Assembly (NCBI GenBank): GCA_020635285.1
Contig: JACKAB010000007.1
Coordinates: 468,700 to 532,699, forward strand
Source of the DNA: Ignavibacteriales bacterium
Lineage (GTDB): Bacteria > Bacteroidota > Ignavibacteria > Ignavibacteriales > Melioribacteraceae
Length of the DNA: 64,000 nucleotides
Direction: 5' to 3'
Of this stretch, positions 31,079-40,510 are shown piece after piece (position 1 is the stretch's first letter; each line of letters begins with the position of its first letter). Under the pieces are notes generated by a model. The model had not been told where the DNA came from. It saw nothing but the letters and a program-made list of their open reading frames with translations, and made no database searches. The translations under genes were made by a program, and so were the position numbers.

Positions 31079-31440
31079 TTAGCTTTCTTCCTCTAAATCC
31101 TTCATTAATCCCATGATAAAAAGAATTCTTTCTTCATCACTTTTCCAACATAAAAGTACATCTTCATTATCAATTATAGCGGGAAAATCAACCAAACCAA
31201 TTGAGAAATTCCAGTCTTCTTTATAATAACACCCAATTTCTTCCAATTCTTTCATAAAGCCTCTGATGTTGGAAATTAAATTTTGGGCTACTTTATTATT
31301 CTCAACGTCTCCATTAACTGAATCGGTTATGGTCTTTAATTCAGAACTGTAATCTAAAATATCTTTTACAATTTTTTAACCAAAGGAAGAGTTTTATTTG
31401 CTTCTTCTGGGGTAAAATATTTTATATCTGTTTCAAACAT
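31079..31440 (-). CDS. DUF2203 family protein (one frameshift)
   Basis: About 120 residues after adding one A in the A-run near 31374. It starts at 31440 (GAGGAAAG upstream) with MFETDIKYFTPEEANKTLPL, then KELEEIGCYYKED, GLVDFPAIIDNEDVLLCWKS and ends KDLEEES. The FTPEEAN..LP start and VDFPA..DG.EV.LCW core are DUF2203 hallmarks. The function is unknown. Without the added base only about 24 residues are translated. Confidence 0.75.
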
Positions 31441-31579
31441 GTTTTCTTTCCTCTTAATGAAAAAAAATAATGATAATCTATCCACTTAATCAAGTCATTT
31501 ATAATGAAACAAAACAGAAGTTTTTGTTAATTTTATAATTATCAATTTTTTGAATGTACTAAAAATTTAAGAGGCTATA

Positions 31580-33457
31580 ATGAAAAAACATATTGTGTTT
31601 GTGTTATTAATTTTGGGCTTAATTTTAATGTCTTGCTCCAAAGATGAATTCCCAACCAAGTTTTCTACTTCACCGGAGAAACCAAAAAAAAATGAAGTGA
31701 TCACAATTAAATATAAATCAGATATATCAAAATTGAATAACAGCGACAATTTAGAAATGATAGTTTATTCATACGGTACAGATTTATTGAACACAAATAA
31801 AATTCAGTTAGCAAAGAAAGGTGAAGGTTGGATTGGAAAATTTACACCTGAAGAAAATGCAACCGGATTGGTAGTCAAAATTAAAAATGCAGATACTACT
31901 GATAACAATAATGAACTTGGTTATGTTGTTAAACTTTTTAATGATAATGGTGAAGAATTAGCTGGAACAAATGCCGGTCTTGCAAACATATATGCAAAAT
32001 GGGCAGGTGCTTTGGAATTAAAGATTGATAAAGATCTTGCAAAAAATTACTTTGCAGAAGAGTTTAAGAAACATCCAGAAGTTAAAAGAGATTTCTTACT
32101 TAATTATATAAACACCTTGCCTAAAAATAAAGTTGATAGTGCTGCAAGAGCTGAAGTTGAACTGCTTGAAGAAAATGATAATTTGACAAAATCTGATTTA
32201 GAATTTTTAACTAATGCCACAAGGAGAATTGGAGATCATGCCAAGTCTTTAAAATATCTGGCAATGATTCAAGAAAAATATCCCGATTCAAAACTTATTG
32301 AATCAAGATATTATTCTAAATACAGAAGTATGATAACCCTGGAAAGAAAATTAGAAGTTTTCAACGAATATTATAAAATTAATAAAGATGGTGAGCTTAT
32401 GACTTACATGCTTGCCGATATTATTAATACCGAAATGACAAATAATAATTTTGCGGGTGCAAAAAAAATGTTGGATGAATATCCTCAAATGGCAAATTCA
32501 AATATTTACAACAATATTGCATGGAAGCTTTTTGAGAGCAAAAAGTATCTTAAAGAAGCTGCAGAACTAGGTAAAAAGGGAATTGAACTTGCGAGAAAAC
32601 AAGTTGAAAATCCAACGGGATCAAAACCTGCCAGCATAACTGATGAACAATGGAAAAAATCAAAACAAATATCATTAGGAATGATTTTAGATACTTACGG
32701 CAATATTGAATCCGAGTTGGGCAATACAGAAGAAGAGTTAAACGCTTTTGAAGAAGCAGTTAGAATTACTGATGGGGAATATGCAGAGATAAATGAAAGT
32801 TATATTACCGCTCTTTTTACGTTAGGTAAGTTCAATTTAGTAAAAGAAAAAGCTGAAGAATTTATTTCAAAAGGAAAAAGCACCGATAAAATTAAAAATC
32901 TTTTAGGCGATGCGTATTCAGAACTTGGTGTAGACAAAAAAGAACTTGATTCATATTTAAGTAAAGTTGAAGAAGAATCAAATAAGAAAATGATTGAAAA
33001 ATTAAAAAAAGAAATTATTAGCAAACCAGCACCAGCATTTACTTTAAATGATCTTAAAGGAAATACAGTAAATCTTTCTGATTATAAAGGTAAAACCGTA
33101 ATTGTTGATTTTTGGGCAACTTGGTGCGGACCATGCTTACAATCATTCCCAATTATGCAAAAAGCTGTTGATAAATATAGTTCCAATGAAAATGTTCAAT
33201 TTATTTTTGTAAATGCTTGGGAACGCGTTGAAGATAAACTAAAAAACGCCACTGATTTTATTGCAAAAAATAATTATCCATTCCATGTTTTGCTGGATGA
33301 GAACAACGAAGTAATTGGACAATTTGGCGTAGAAGGAATTCCAACTAAATTTATTATTGATAAAGATGGAAATATCAGATTTAAAAGTGTTGGATTAGAA
33401 GGAACTGAAACAGAGGTGCTTGCAGAAATTGATCAAATGATCTCAATGGTAAATTAA
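31580..33457 (+). CDS. TPR-containing TlpA-type thioredoxin lipoprotein
   Basis: 625 residues. A lipoprotein signal (FVLLILGLILMSC, lipobox Cys at about 19) is followed by an Ig-like region (to about 125), a helical TPR-like middle (about 140-470) and a C-terminal TlpA/AhpC-TSA thioredoxin domain with the active site WATWCGPCLQSFP near residue 516 and the cis-Pro region GVEGIPTKFI. The family reduces periplasmic disulfides or assists cytochrome c maturation; large versions like this are common in Bacteroidota and Ignavibacteria. Intact. It begins a co-oriented run of six genes. Confidence 0.88.
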   Translation: MKKHIVFVLLILGLILMSCSKDEFPTKFSTSPEKPKKNEVITIKYKSDISKLNNSDNLEMIVYSYGTDLLNTNKIQLAKKGEGWIGKFTPEENATGLVVKIKNADTTDNNNELGYVVKLFNDNGEELAGTNAGLANIYAKWAGALELKIDKDLAKNYFAEEFKKHPEVKRDFLLNYINTLPKNKVDSAARAEVELLEENDNLTKSDLEFLTNATRRIGDHAKSLKYLAMIQEKYPDSKLIESRYYSKYRSMITLERKLEVFNEYYKINKDGELMTYMLADIINTEMTNNNFAGAKKMLDEYPQMANSNIYNNIAWKLFESKKYLKEAAELGKKGIELARKQVENPTGSKPASITDEQWKKSKQISLGMILDTYGNIESELGNTEEELNAFEEAVRITDGEYAEINESYITALFTLGKFNLVKEKAEEFISKGKSTDKIKNLLGDAYSELGVDKKELDSYLSKVEEESNKKMIEKLKKEIISKPAPAFTLNDLKGNTVNLSDYKGKTVIVDFWATWCGPCLQSFPIMQKAVDKYSSNENVQFIFVNAWERVEDKLKNATDFIAKNNYPFHVLLDENNEVIGQFGVEGIPTKFIIDKDGNIRFKSVGLEGTETEVLAEIDQMISMVN

Positions 33458-33535
33458 ATGTTTAAGAATAATATCCTTTGATACACTATTTTATTAATTT
33501 TATATAATCATAAAAAAATATTAGGGAAATTCATT

Positions 33536-34771
33536 ATGGCGGTTATCAAACCTTTCAAAGCAATTAGACCAGATAAAAAAGTTGCTCATCTTGTTGCAAG
33601 CGTTCCTTACGATGTTGTAAACAGAGAAGAAGCAGCTGAACTTGTTAAAGGTAATGAAATAAATTTTTTACGAGTTACCAGATCCGAAATTGAACTTCCC
33701 GATTCTGTAAATCCTTATGATAAATCAGTTTATGAAAAGGCGAAAGAAAATTTTAATAAGTTGATAAAAGAAGCCGCACTTGTTAAAGATGAAGAAGAAA
33801 ATCTTTACGTTTATCATTTAACAATGGGTGCTCAAAAGCAAGCTGGTATTGCAGCAACATTTTCTGTTGATGATTATGATAATGATATAATTAAGAAACA
33901 TGAGAAAACTAGAAAAGTTAAAGAAGATGATAGAACAAATCATATAGTAACAACTGAAGCACAAACCGGAGCAGTTTTTTTAACTTATAAAGGAATCAAT
34001 ACGGTTGATGAAGTTGTAAATAAAACAATGACTGAAACTGAACCAATTTATAATTTTACTTCGACTGATGGAATAATTCATAAGTTGTGGGTTTTACCAA
34101 AGGAATATATTTCAATTGTTGTTGATGAAATTAAAAAGACCAAATATTTATACATTGCTGATGGTCACCACAGAGCAGCCAGTGCTGCACGTGCGCGTGC
34201 TGTTAAAAAAGCTAACAATCCAAACCATACTGGTGATGAAGAGTATAACTTTTTTATGGCAGTTTTATTTCCGGCCGAACAATTAAAAATTCTTCCTTAC
34301 AACAGAGTCGTTTTAGATCTTAAAGGAATGAGTGAAGAGGAATTTGTAAATAAAGTAAAAACAAATTTTACAATTGAGCCAACAGATTCTCCCGAACCTA
34401 AAAGTGTTAAAAATATTTGTATGTATATGTCAGGGAAATGGCAGCTACTGAAACCAAATTCAAATGTAAAACCAGCAGAAGATGTTGGCGGAAATTTAGA
34501 TGTAAGTATATTGCAAAATTATCTATTACAGCCGGTATTAGGTGTTGAAGATATTAGAACCGATAACAATATTGACTTTATTGGAGGAATTAGAGGTACG
34601 CAAGAATTGGAAAAATTAGTCAATAGCGGAAAAGCAAAAGTGGCATTTTCGATGTATCCTGTTTCTGTTGATGATTTAATTAATATTTCAGATGCTGGAG
34701 AAACAATGCCTCCAAAGTCAACTTGGTTTGAACCAAAACTAAGAGATGGATTGGTAGTTCATACAATTTAA
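33536..34771 (+). CDS. DUF1015 family protein
   Basis: 411 residues starting MAVIKPFKAIRPDKKVAHLV, with VASVPYDVVNREEA, IADGHHRAASAARAR (the GHHR core of the family), EEYNFFMAVLFPAEQLKILP and a C-terminal GGIRGTQELEKLV segment. DUF1015 genes frequently neighbour serine biosynthesis genes and some members have been proposed to act as SerC-linked kinases; here serC follows directly. The biochemical role in this organism is inferred only. Intact. Confidence 0.9.
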   Translation: MAVIKPFKAIRPDKKVAHLVASVPYDVVNREEAAELVKGNEINFLRVTRSEIELPDSVNPYDKSVYEKAKENFNKLIKEAALVKDEEENLYVYHLTMGAQKQAGIAATFSVDDYDNDIIKKHEKTRKVKEDDRTNHIVTTEAQTGAVFLTYKGINTVDEVVNKTMTETEPIYNFTSTDGIIHKLWVLPKEYISIVVDEIKKTKYLYIADGHHRAASAARARAVKKANNPNHTGDEEYNFFMAVLFPAEQLKILPYNRVVLDLKGMSEEEFVNKVKTNFTIEPTDSPEPKSVKNICMYMSGKWQLLKPNSNVKPAEDVGGNLDVSILQNYLLQPVLGVEDIRTDNNIDFIGGIRGTQELEKLVNSGKAKVAFSMYPVSVDDLINISDAGETMPPKSTWFEPKLRDGLVVHTI

Positions 34772-34790
34772 AATAATTATTACCTAATCA

Positions 34791-34884
34791 TGTCATTCCC
34801 AGGAACTTGCCTGCGATAAGCAAGAGCGGGAATCAAGATAGAATATGTGAGTGACTTCCCGATAAAATCATTCGGGAATAACAA
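34791..34884. repeat. Intergenic palindromic repeat (REP/MITE-like)
   Basis: Starts TGTCATTCCC, contains CTTGCCTGCGATAAGCAAG (arms CTTGC/GCAAG) and the hairpin TTCCCGA...TCGGGAA (34856-34877). It shares the core CTGCGATAAGCA with the element at 3462. It lies between DUF1015 and serC. Confidence 0.5.
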
Positions 34885-34930
34885 ATCAAGATTTGTAATA
34901 ACATCATTTAATAAATAGGAAAAAATCAAA

Positions 34931-36016
34931 ATGGAAAAAAGAATTTATAACTTTAGCGCAGGACCTGCAATACTTCCTGAAGAAGTTTTAAAAGAAGCTC
35001 AAGAACAATTATTTAGTTACAAAGATACTGGTATGTCAGTGATGGAAATGAGTCACCGCTCAAAAGCTTACGACGAAATTTTCAAAGGCGCACAAAATGA
35101 TTTACGAAAACTTTTAAAAATTGGTGATGATTATGATGTACTGTTTTTACAAGGTGGAGCCACACTTCAATTTTCAATGGTTCCTTTAAATTTAATGCCG
35201 CCAAATAACAAAGCTGATTATATAAATACTGGTGCTTGGTCAAAAAAAGCAATTAAAGAAGCAAAACGAGTTGGCGAAGTAAATGTTGCCGCTACTTCTG
35301 AATCTACAAATTTTAATAGAATTCCCAAACAAGAAGAACTAAAGTTGAATGCAGACGCTTCTTACGTTCACTTTACTTCTAATAATACAATTTTCGGCAC
35401 CGAATTTAGAAACGAACCTGAAGTTGGAAATGTTCCCCTTGTTTGTGATGCCTCATCTGATTTTTTACATAAGTTTGTTGATATAAATAAATATGGTTTA
35501 ATTTATGCAGGTTCACAAAAGAATATGGGTCCGGCAGGTGTAACAGTTGTAATTATTAAAAGGGACTTGTTGCAACGGTCATCAGATAATTTGCACACTT
35601 ACCTAAATTACAAAGTTCATTCAGAAGGAGACTCACTTTATAATACTCCTGCTACATTTTCAATTTATGTAGTTGGCTTAGTCTATAAATGGTTATTAAA
35701 TATGGGCGGACTAGATGAAATGTATAAACGCAATGTTGAGAAAGCAAATATTCTTTATGATTATATTGATGCAAGTGATGGCTATTACATAGGCACAGCT
35801 GAGAAAGAAGATAGATCATTAATGAATGTTACATACCGATTGCCTAATGAAGATTTAGAAAAGAAAATAATTGCTGAAGCCAGCGCAAAGGGTTTTTCAG
35901 GAATAAAAGGACACAGATCAGTTGGTGGAATACGAGCATCAATTTATAATGCATTCCCTAAAAAAGGTGTTGCAGATTTAGTGGAATTTATGAAGGATTT
36001 TAAAAAAAATAATTAA
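34931..36016 (+). CDS. serC: Phosphoserine aminotransferase
   Basis: 361 residues, normal for SerC. PLP-dependent conversion of 3-phosphohydroxypyruvate and glutamate to phosphoserine and 2-oxoglutarate. Visible are the N-terminal FSAGPAILPEEVL, the LQGGATLQF phosphate loop, YAGSQKNMGPAGVTVVI with the PLP lysine (about 197), and the substrate-binding C-terminal GIKGHRSVGGIRASIYNA. It follows DUF1015 and precedes a glycerate kinase gene, so several genes here touch three-carbon phosphoglycerate chemistry. Confidence 0.97.
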   Translation: MEKRIYNFSAGPAILPEEVLKEAQEQLFSYKDTGMSVMEMSHRSKAYDEIFKGAQNDLRKLLKIGDDYDVLFLQGGATLQFSMVPLNLMPPNNKADYINTGAWSKKAIKEAKRVGEVNVAATSESTNFNRIPKQEELKLNADASYVHFTSNNTIFGTEFRNEPEVGNVPLVCDASSDFLHKFVDINKYGLIYAGSQKNMGPAGVTVVIIKRDLLQRSSDNLHTYLNYKVHSEGDSLYNTPATFSIYVVGLVYKWLLNMGGLDEMYKRNVEKANILYDYIDASDGYYIGTAEKEDRSLMNVTYRLPNEDLEKKIIAEASAKGFSGIKGHRSVGGIRASIYNAFPKKGVADLVEFMKDFKKNN

Positions 36017-36035
36017 ATAATAATAAATATGCCTT

Positions 36036-36072
36036 ATTCCGGTTCCCGCAATTATTTGCGGGATACCGGAAT
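36036..36072. repeat. Palindromic intergenic repeat
   Basis: ATTCCGGTTCCCGCAA and TTGCGGGATACCGGAAT form a near-perfect stem of about 15 pairs around a short loop. No T-tract follows, so it is more likely a REP-type element than an intrinsic terminator, though it could protect the serC transcript end. Confidence 0.55.
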
Positions 36073-36090
36073 CCATAACTTTAAAATAAA

Positions 36091-36516
36091 ATGAACAAAA
36101 TAAAATTTCTAACCTCACTATTATTAACAATTGGCATTTTGGCTTGCTCTAGCAAACCTGAGCCAAATTTAGAATTATTTTCTGCAGAAGCATTTGCTTT
36201 TGATGTTGGCGATATGTGGGAAGTGAACGCAACCGTCAATGCAAAAGGTTTCGCTCAATTTGATCTAGAGAATAATCCTAAAGTTGACCTTTATTATAAA
36301 GTCAGTCTAATTACTCCAGCAGCAGACACAATTAAAGCTTTGTTTGATAAAAACATAAAAATGATTCCCAAAGAAGAAGTCGCTGAGTTACCTCTTGAAG
36401 CCCAAATAGAATTAGATTCATCGTTCACTGCCGGCGCATATACTTTACTTTTTGATGTAAGCGACGAAATATCACAACAAAATAAAATTATTGAAGTTAA
36501 GTTTAATTTAGAATAG
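36091..36516 (+). CDS. Small lipoprotein, unrecognised
   Basis: 141 residues. Signal with lipobox LLLTIGILAC, then SSKPEPN. The mature part looks like a single beta-sandwich domain with alternating hydrophobic strands. I see no known catalytic motif. It lies between serC and glycerate kinase on the same strand, separated from serC by a palindrome. The function is not assignable. Confidence 0.7.
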   Translation: MNKIKFLTSLLLTIGILACSSKPEPNLELFSAEAFAFDVGDMWEVNATVNAKGFAQFDLENNPKVDLYYKVSLITPAADTIKALFDKNIKMIPKEEVAELPLEAQIELDSSFTAGAYTLLFDVSDEISQQNKIIEVKFNLE

Positions 36517-36619
36517 TGAAAAATCTAAAATCTGAATTTTATATTTATCTATCATAATAGTTTTCCATCTTTTAACTTTGAATAATTTTTAATTCATAAA
36601 CTTTTCCCTTTTTTAACTT

Positions 36620-37740
36620 ATGAAAATCTTAATTGCACCAGATAAATTTAAGGGCTCTTTGTTAGCAATGGAAGTGTGCAATGCAGTTGAAGAAGGAATA
36701 CTTAAATTTTTACCTCAATCACAAATTACAAAAATACCATTAGCCGATGGTGGCGAAGGTTCATTATCTGTTTTAGAAAACACAATAAAATTTAATCGGA
36801 TTTATTTAGACGTAAATGACCCGCTATTCCGAACAATTAAAGTTTTTTATGGACTGTTAAACAATACAGCTTATATTGAAATGGCATCTGCTTCCGGGTT
36901 GCAACTATTGAATAAAGATGAACTAAATCCAATGCAGACAACAAGTTTTGGAACTGGAGAAATGATTTTAGATGCTATTCAGAACGGCGCAACAAAAATA
37001 TTATTATTTATAGGCGGCAGCGCAACAAATGATTGTGGAATTGGAATAGCAGCAGCGTTGGGTTATAAATTTTATGATGAGTTTAATAGTGAACTAAAAC
37101 CGATTGGGGAAAATTTAAACAAAATTAAATCAATTGATAAAAATTTAGATGTTTCTTTTGATGATATTGATATTAGTGTTCTAACAGATGTAAATAATGT
37201 ACTTTATGGCGAAAATGGAGCAGCACATATTTACGCTAAACAAAAAGGAGCTAATGAAAAAGAAATTGAAGAGTTAGATAATGGATTAAAAAACATTGCT
37301 AGAATTATTGAATCAACATTTAAAGTTGATGTATAAAAATTCCAGGAAGTGGTGCTGCTGGCGGAGTTGGAGCAGGAGCAGTTGCTTTTTGTAATGCAAA
37401 TATTAAAAGCGGAATTGATGAAATAATGCGTTTGTTAGATCTAGAAAACCTTATTAATAAAAGTGATTTAGTAATTACCGGTGAAGGTAAATTAGATAAG
37501 CAAACTCTTGAGGGAAAAGTAGTAAAGGGTGTAATTAATCTCTGTAAAAAATTTAATAAACCTTTAGGAATTGTCTGCGGTGATGTAGATTTATCAGAAA
37601 AAGAGTTAAAACAATTATTCCCCTCAATAATAAAGTCTATAAAAGTTAATGGTATTACTGCAGAGGATGCTGTGAAAAATGCGAAATATTATTTGACTAA
37701 AAGAGCAAACGAATTAATAAGTGATTATTCTAAGTATTAA
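36620..37740 (+). CDS. Glycerate kinase (GarK family), one frameshift
   Basis: About 373 residues when repaired, the usual length. N-terminus MKILIAPDKFKGSLLAMEVC, the glycine-rich LFIGGSATNDCGIGIAAALG (about 130-149), then GSGAAGGVGAGAVAF, and DLVITGEGKLDKQTLEGK near the C-terminus are all family signatures. The enzyme makes 2- or 3-phosphoglycerate from glycerate and ATP. One base is missing near 37334 (VDV, stop, then IPGSGAAGG in the next frame). Its position near serC may link it to the phosphoglycerate/serine pool. Confidence 0.9.
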
Positions 37741-37811
37741 AGATATTTATGGTTAACAATAAATTTTATACTGATTTTTATTTTTTCATTCAATTTCTAA
37801 AAGTATAAATC

Positions 37812-39623
37812 GTGAAATCAAAAGAACAAATAAATTCAAATATTAAAAAAGAAATTCTAAGACTGAATAGTAAGCTGGAATTACTAATAAGCATAAGTAA
37901 AAAATATTCACTTATAAGATTATTTGTATTCATTTCAATTCTAATATTCTTTTTTGGTTTTTACGTATATAACTATAAAACTTCAGCAACTATTATTGCT
38001 TCAGTATTGGGAATGATTTTCTTAATATTAATGCATAATCATAGTAAGGTTGAAAAGTCAATTAAGAGATTTAAAGTTTACATTAAAATAAAAAAAGAAG
38101 AACTAGCTAGATTAGAATTAGATTGGGAGAACATCCCAATATTGGATAATAGTATTATTAATAATCCGACTTATCTTGAGCAAGATTTAAATATAACGGA
38201 GAAGTATGGTTTACTCCAACTAATAAATACAAGCGTATCGCTCTCCAGTGTAAATATATTAAGAGATTGGTTAAATGGAAAAATTATCGATGAAAAAATA
38301 TTTCTAAATAGGCAAAAAATAATTAGTGAATTAAAAATTCTGAAAAGATTTAGAGATAGACTTCTTCTTACAACAAAATTATCAATAAAAAAGAGTTTTC
38401 TGAAAGTTGAAATTTCTAATTGGATAAATAATACTGAGAATAAAAAGGGCCTAAAAATCTATACAATTTTTCTTACGCTCTTGTGTTTTGTAAATATTTT
38501 TATGGTAATCGGTTATTCTGTTGGATTTATTAGTTCGTATTATTATCAATTTCTTTTGGTCTATATTTTTTTCTACATAGCAGGGACAAAATTAATAAAG
38601 AATATACAAGATGTTACGGAAATTCTTTATGATGAAGTTCGCAAGTTTTCATCAATTTTTAAGTTTATCGAAAATTATAATTATACATCGCACCAAAGTT
38701 TGAAAGAACTTTTGCAGCCTTTTCTTAAGGCGGAATCTGCTCCTTCAAAATCATTGAGTAAAATTAATATCACAATTGAAATATTGAATATGAGAAAAAA
38801 TCCATTCCTATGGTTTTTCTTTATGAGCGTTGCTCCAATTGATTATTTGCTTTCTATAAGAGTTGAAAAGTTTCGAGAATCTATAAAAACTGATTTCCCC
38901 CAATGGCTCAATACTTGGTATAATTTGGAGGCTTATTGCTCCTTAGCAGAATTTGCTTATTTAAATCCCGATTATAATTTTGCAGAAATTAATGAAACGC
39001 AAAAATTAATCGAAGCTAAAAATATTGGACACCCATTAATAAATCCAACTCAAAAAGTCGCAAATGATTTGCTTATTAATGAAACAACAAAAACAAATTT
39101 AATTACCGGTTCTAACATGTCCGGTAAAAGTACATTTTTAAGAACTATTGGTGTTAATGTTTTATTGGCTTATTCCGGTTCTGTTGTTAACGCAGAAAAA
39201 TTTGTGATTTCTAAATTTAATCTTTACACTTGTATTAAAGTAAGCGATTCAGTTGTTGATGGGCTTTCATATTTTTATTCAGAAGTAAAAAGATTAAAAA
39301 ATATTATTGATGAAATAAAAAATAAAAATGAAAAATCCCTTGTACTGATTGATGAAATTTACAAAGGCACAAATAATGTTGAAAGAATTATTGGAAGTAA
39401 AGCGTTGATTAAATATTTGTCGAACGAAAACATTTATAGTATTATAACAACTCATGATTTAGAGTTGATTAAAATTGCAGATGAAATTAGAAATGTTAAA
39501 AATTATCACTTCAAAGAATTGATTGAAGAAAACAAAATGTCGTTTGATTTTAAATTGATGGAAGGACCTTGCCCAACAACCAATGCATTAAAAATTATGA
39601 AACTTGAAGGTCTGCCGACTTAA
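37812..39623 (+). CDS. Membrane-anchored MutS-like ATPase
   Basis: 603 residues, GTG start. Two pairs of membrane helices are visible: about residues 35-78 (FVFISILIFFFGFYVY, then IIASVLGMIFLILM) and about 213-262 (IFLTLLCFVNIFMVIGY, then FLLVYIFFYIAG). The C-terminal third is a MutS-type ATPase: Walker A TGSNMSGKSTFLRTIG near residue 433, Walker B SLVLIDEIYKGTN near 509, and the H-loop IITTHDLEL. It lacks the mismatch-recognition domain of MutS. It resembles the MutS-related membrane proteins often annotated as DNA mismatch repair protein in Bacteroidota; a role in mismatch repair is unlikely. Intact. Confidence 0.85.
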   Translation: MKSKEQINSNIKKEILRLNSKLELLISISKKYSLIRLFVFISILIFFFGFYVYNYKTSATIIASVLGMIFLILMHNHSKVEKSIKRFKVYIKIKKEELARLELDWENIPILDNSIINNPTYLEQDLNITEKYGLLQLINTSVSLSSVNILRDWLNGKIIDEKIFLNRQKIISELKILKRFRDRLLLTTKLSIKKSFLKVEISNWINNTENKKGLKIYTIFLTLLCFVNIFMVIGYSVGFISSYYYQFLLVYIFFYIAGTKLIKNIQDVTEILYDEVRKFSSIFKFIENYNYTSHQSLKELLQPFLKAESAPSKSLSKINITIEILNMRKNPFLWFFFMSVAPIDYLLSIRVEKFRESIKTDFPQWLNTWYNLEAYCSLAEFAYLNPDYNFAEINETQKLIEAKNIGHPLINPTQKVANDLLINETTKTNLITGSNMSGKSTFLRTIGVNVLLAYSGSVVNAEKFVISKFNLYTCIKVSDSVVDGLSYFYSEVKRLKNIIDEIKNKNEKSLVLIDEIYKGTNNVERIIGSKALIKYLSNENIYSIITTHDLELIKIADEIRNVKNYHFKELIEENKMSFDFKLMEGPCPTTNALKIMKLEGLPT

Positions 39624-39679
39624 AAAATAAATTCCAACAATTTATTTTCATAAACCTAAAAAAGTTTTGCATCATCAAT

Positions 39680-40507
39680 CTAAATATTTAAAATTTCTTC
39701 AAGCTCAACTTTTTCAAGAAATTCTAATTCTTTGCCTAAAAATCTTTTTGCAATTTCATTAAACTTTTTTGGAACATCACTCACATAATATTCATACTTG
39801 CCAATATTATGCTGATAGTTTTTTATTCCCCGTCCCATTAAATATTCATCAACTTCGGTAGATGCCGCAGAGCCGGAATCAATTAACTTTACATTTTTAC
39901 CGATTACTTCTTGAATGACTTCTTTCAAAATTGGGTAATGTGTGCAACCTAAAATAAGAGTATCAATATTTTCATTTCTCAGTTCTTTTAAATATTCTTC
40001 TGCAATTAGTTTTGTTGCAGGGTGATCAATCAAACCTTCTTCAGCAAGCGGTACAAAGAGCGGACAAGCTTTTTCAACTACTTTTATATCTTTATCAATG
40101 TTATTAATGGCTTTTGAGTATGCTTTGTTAGATATAGTTGTTTCAGTTCCAATTACTCCAATTATTTTATTCTTTGTTTCATTTATTGCTGCTTTAGCAC
40201 CCGGATTTATCATCCCAATTATTGGGATTTCATATATCTTTTTTAATTCATCAAGAGCAACTGCTGAAGCTGTATTGCATGCCACGATTATGAGTTTAAC
40301 ATTTTTTTTAGCTAAAAAATTTGCATCTTGCAAAGCGTATTCAATAATCGTTGAATTTGATTTAGACCCATAAGGAACCCGCGCTGTATCGCCAAAATAA
40401 ATTATACTTTCGCTTGGTAAAAATGTGTTTACACTTTTTACTACTGTTAGTCCACCAATACCGGAATCAAAAATTCCAATGGGGTTTGACTTATTCATAA
40501 AATTCAT
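39680..40507 (-). CDS. murI: Glutamate racemase
   Basis: 275 residues. It supplies D-glutamate for peptidoglycan. Signature segments are PIGIFDSGIGGLTVV (about 8-22), YFGDTARVPYGSKS, the first catalytic Cys in IIVACNTASAVAL (about 77) and the second in LILGCTHYPILKEVI (about 190). Length is normal and the frame intact. The start is ambiguous between ATGs at 40507 and 40498. It lies 3 bases downstream of the glnD-like gene, almost certainly co-transcribed. Confidence 0.96.
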   Translation of the reverse strand: MNFMNKSNPIGIFDSGIGGLTVVKSVNTFLPSESIIYFGDTARVPYGSKSNSTIIEYALQDANFLAKKNVKLIIVACNTASAVALDELKKIYEIPIIGMINPGAKAAINETKNKIIGVIGTETTISNKAYSKAINNIDKDIKVVEKACPLFVPLAEEGLIDHPATKLIAEEYLKELRNENIDTLILGCTHYPILKEVIQEVIGKNVKLIDSGSAASTEVDEYLMGRGIKNYQHNIGKYEYYVSDVPKKFNEIAKRFLGKELEFLEKVELEEILNI

Positions 40508-40510
40508 AAT

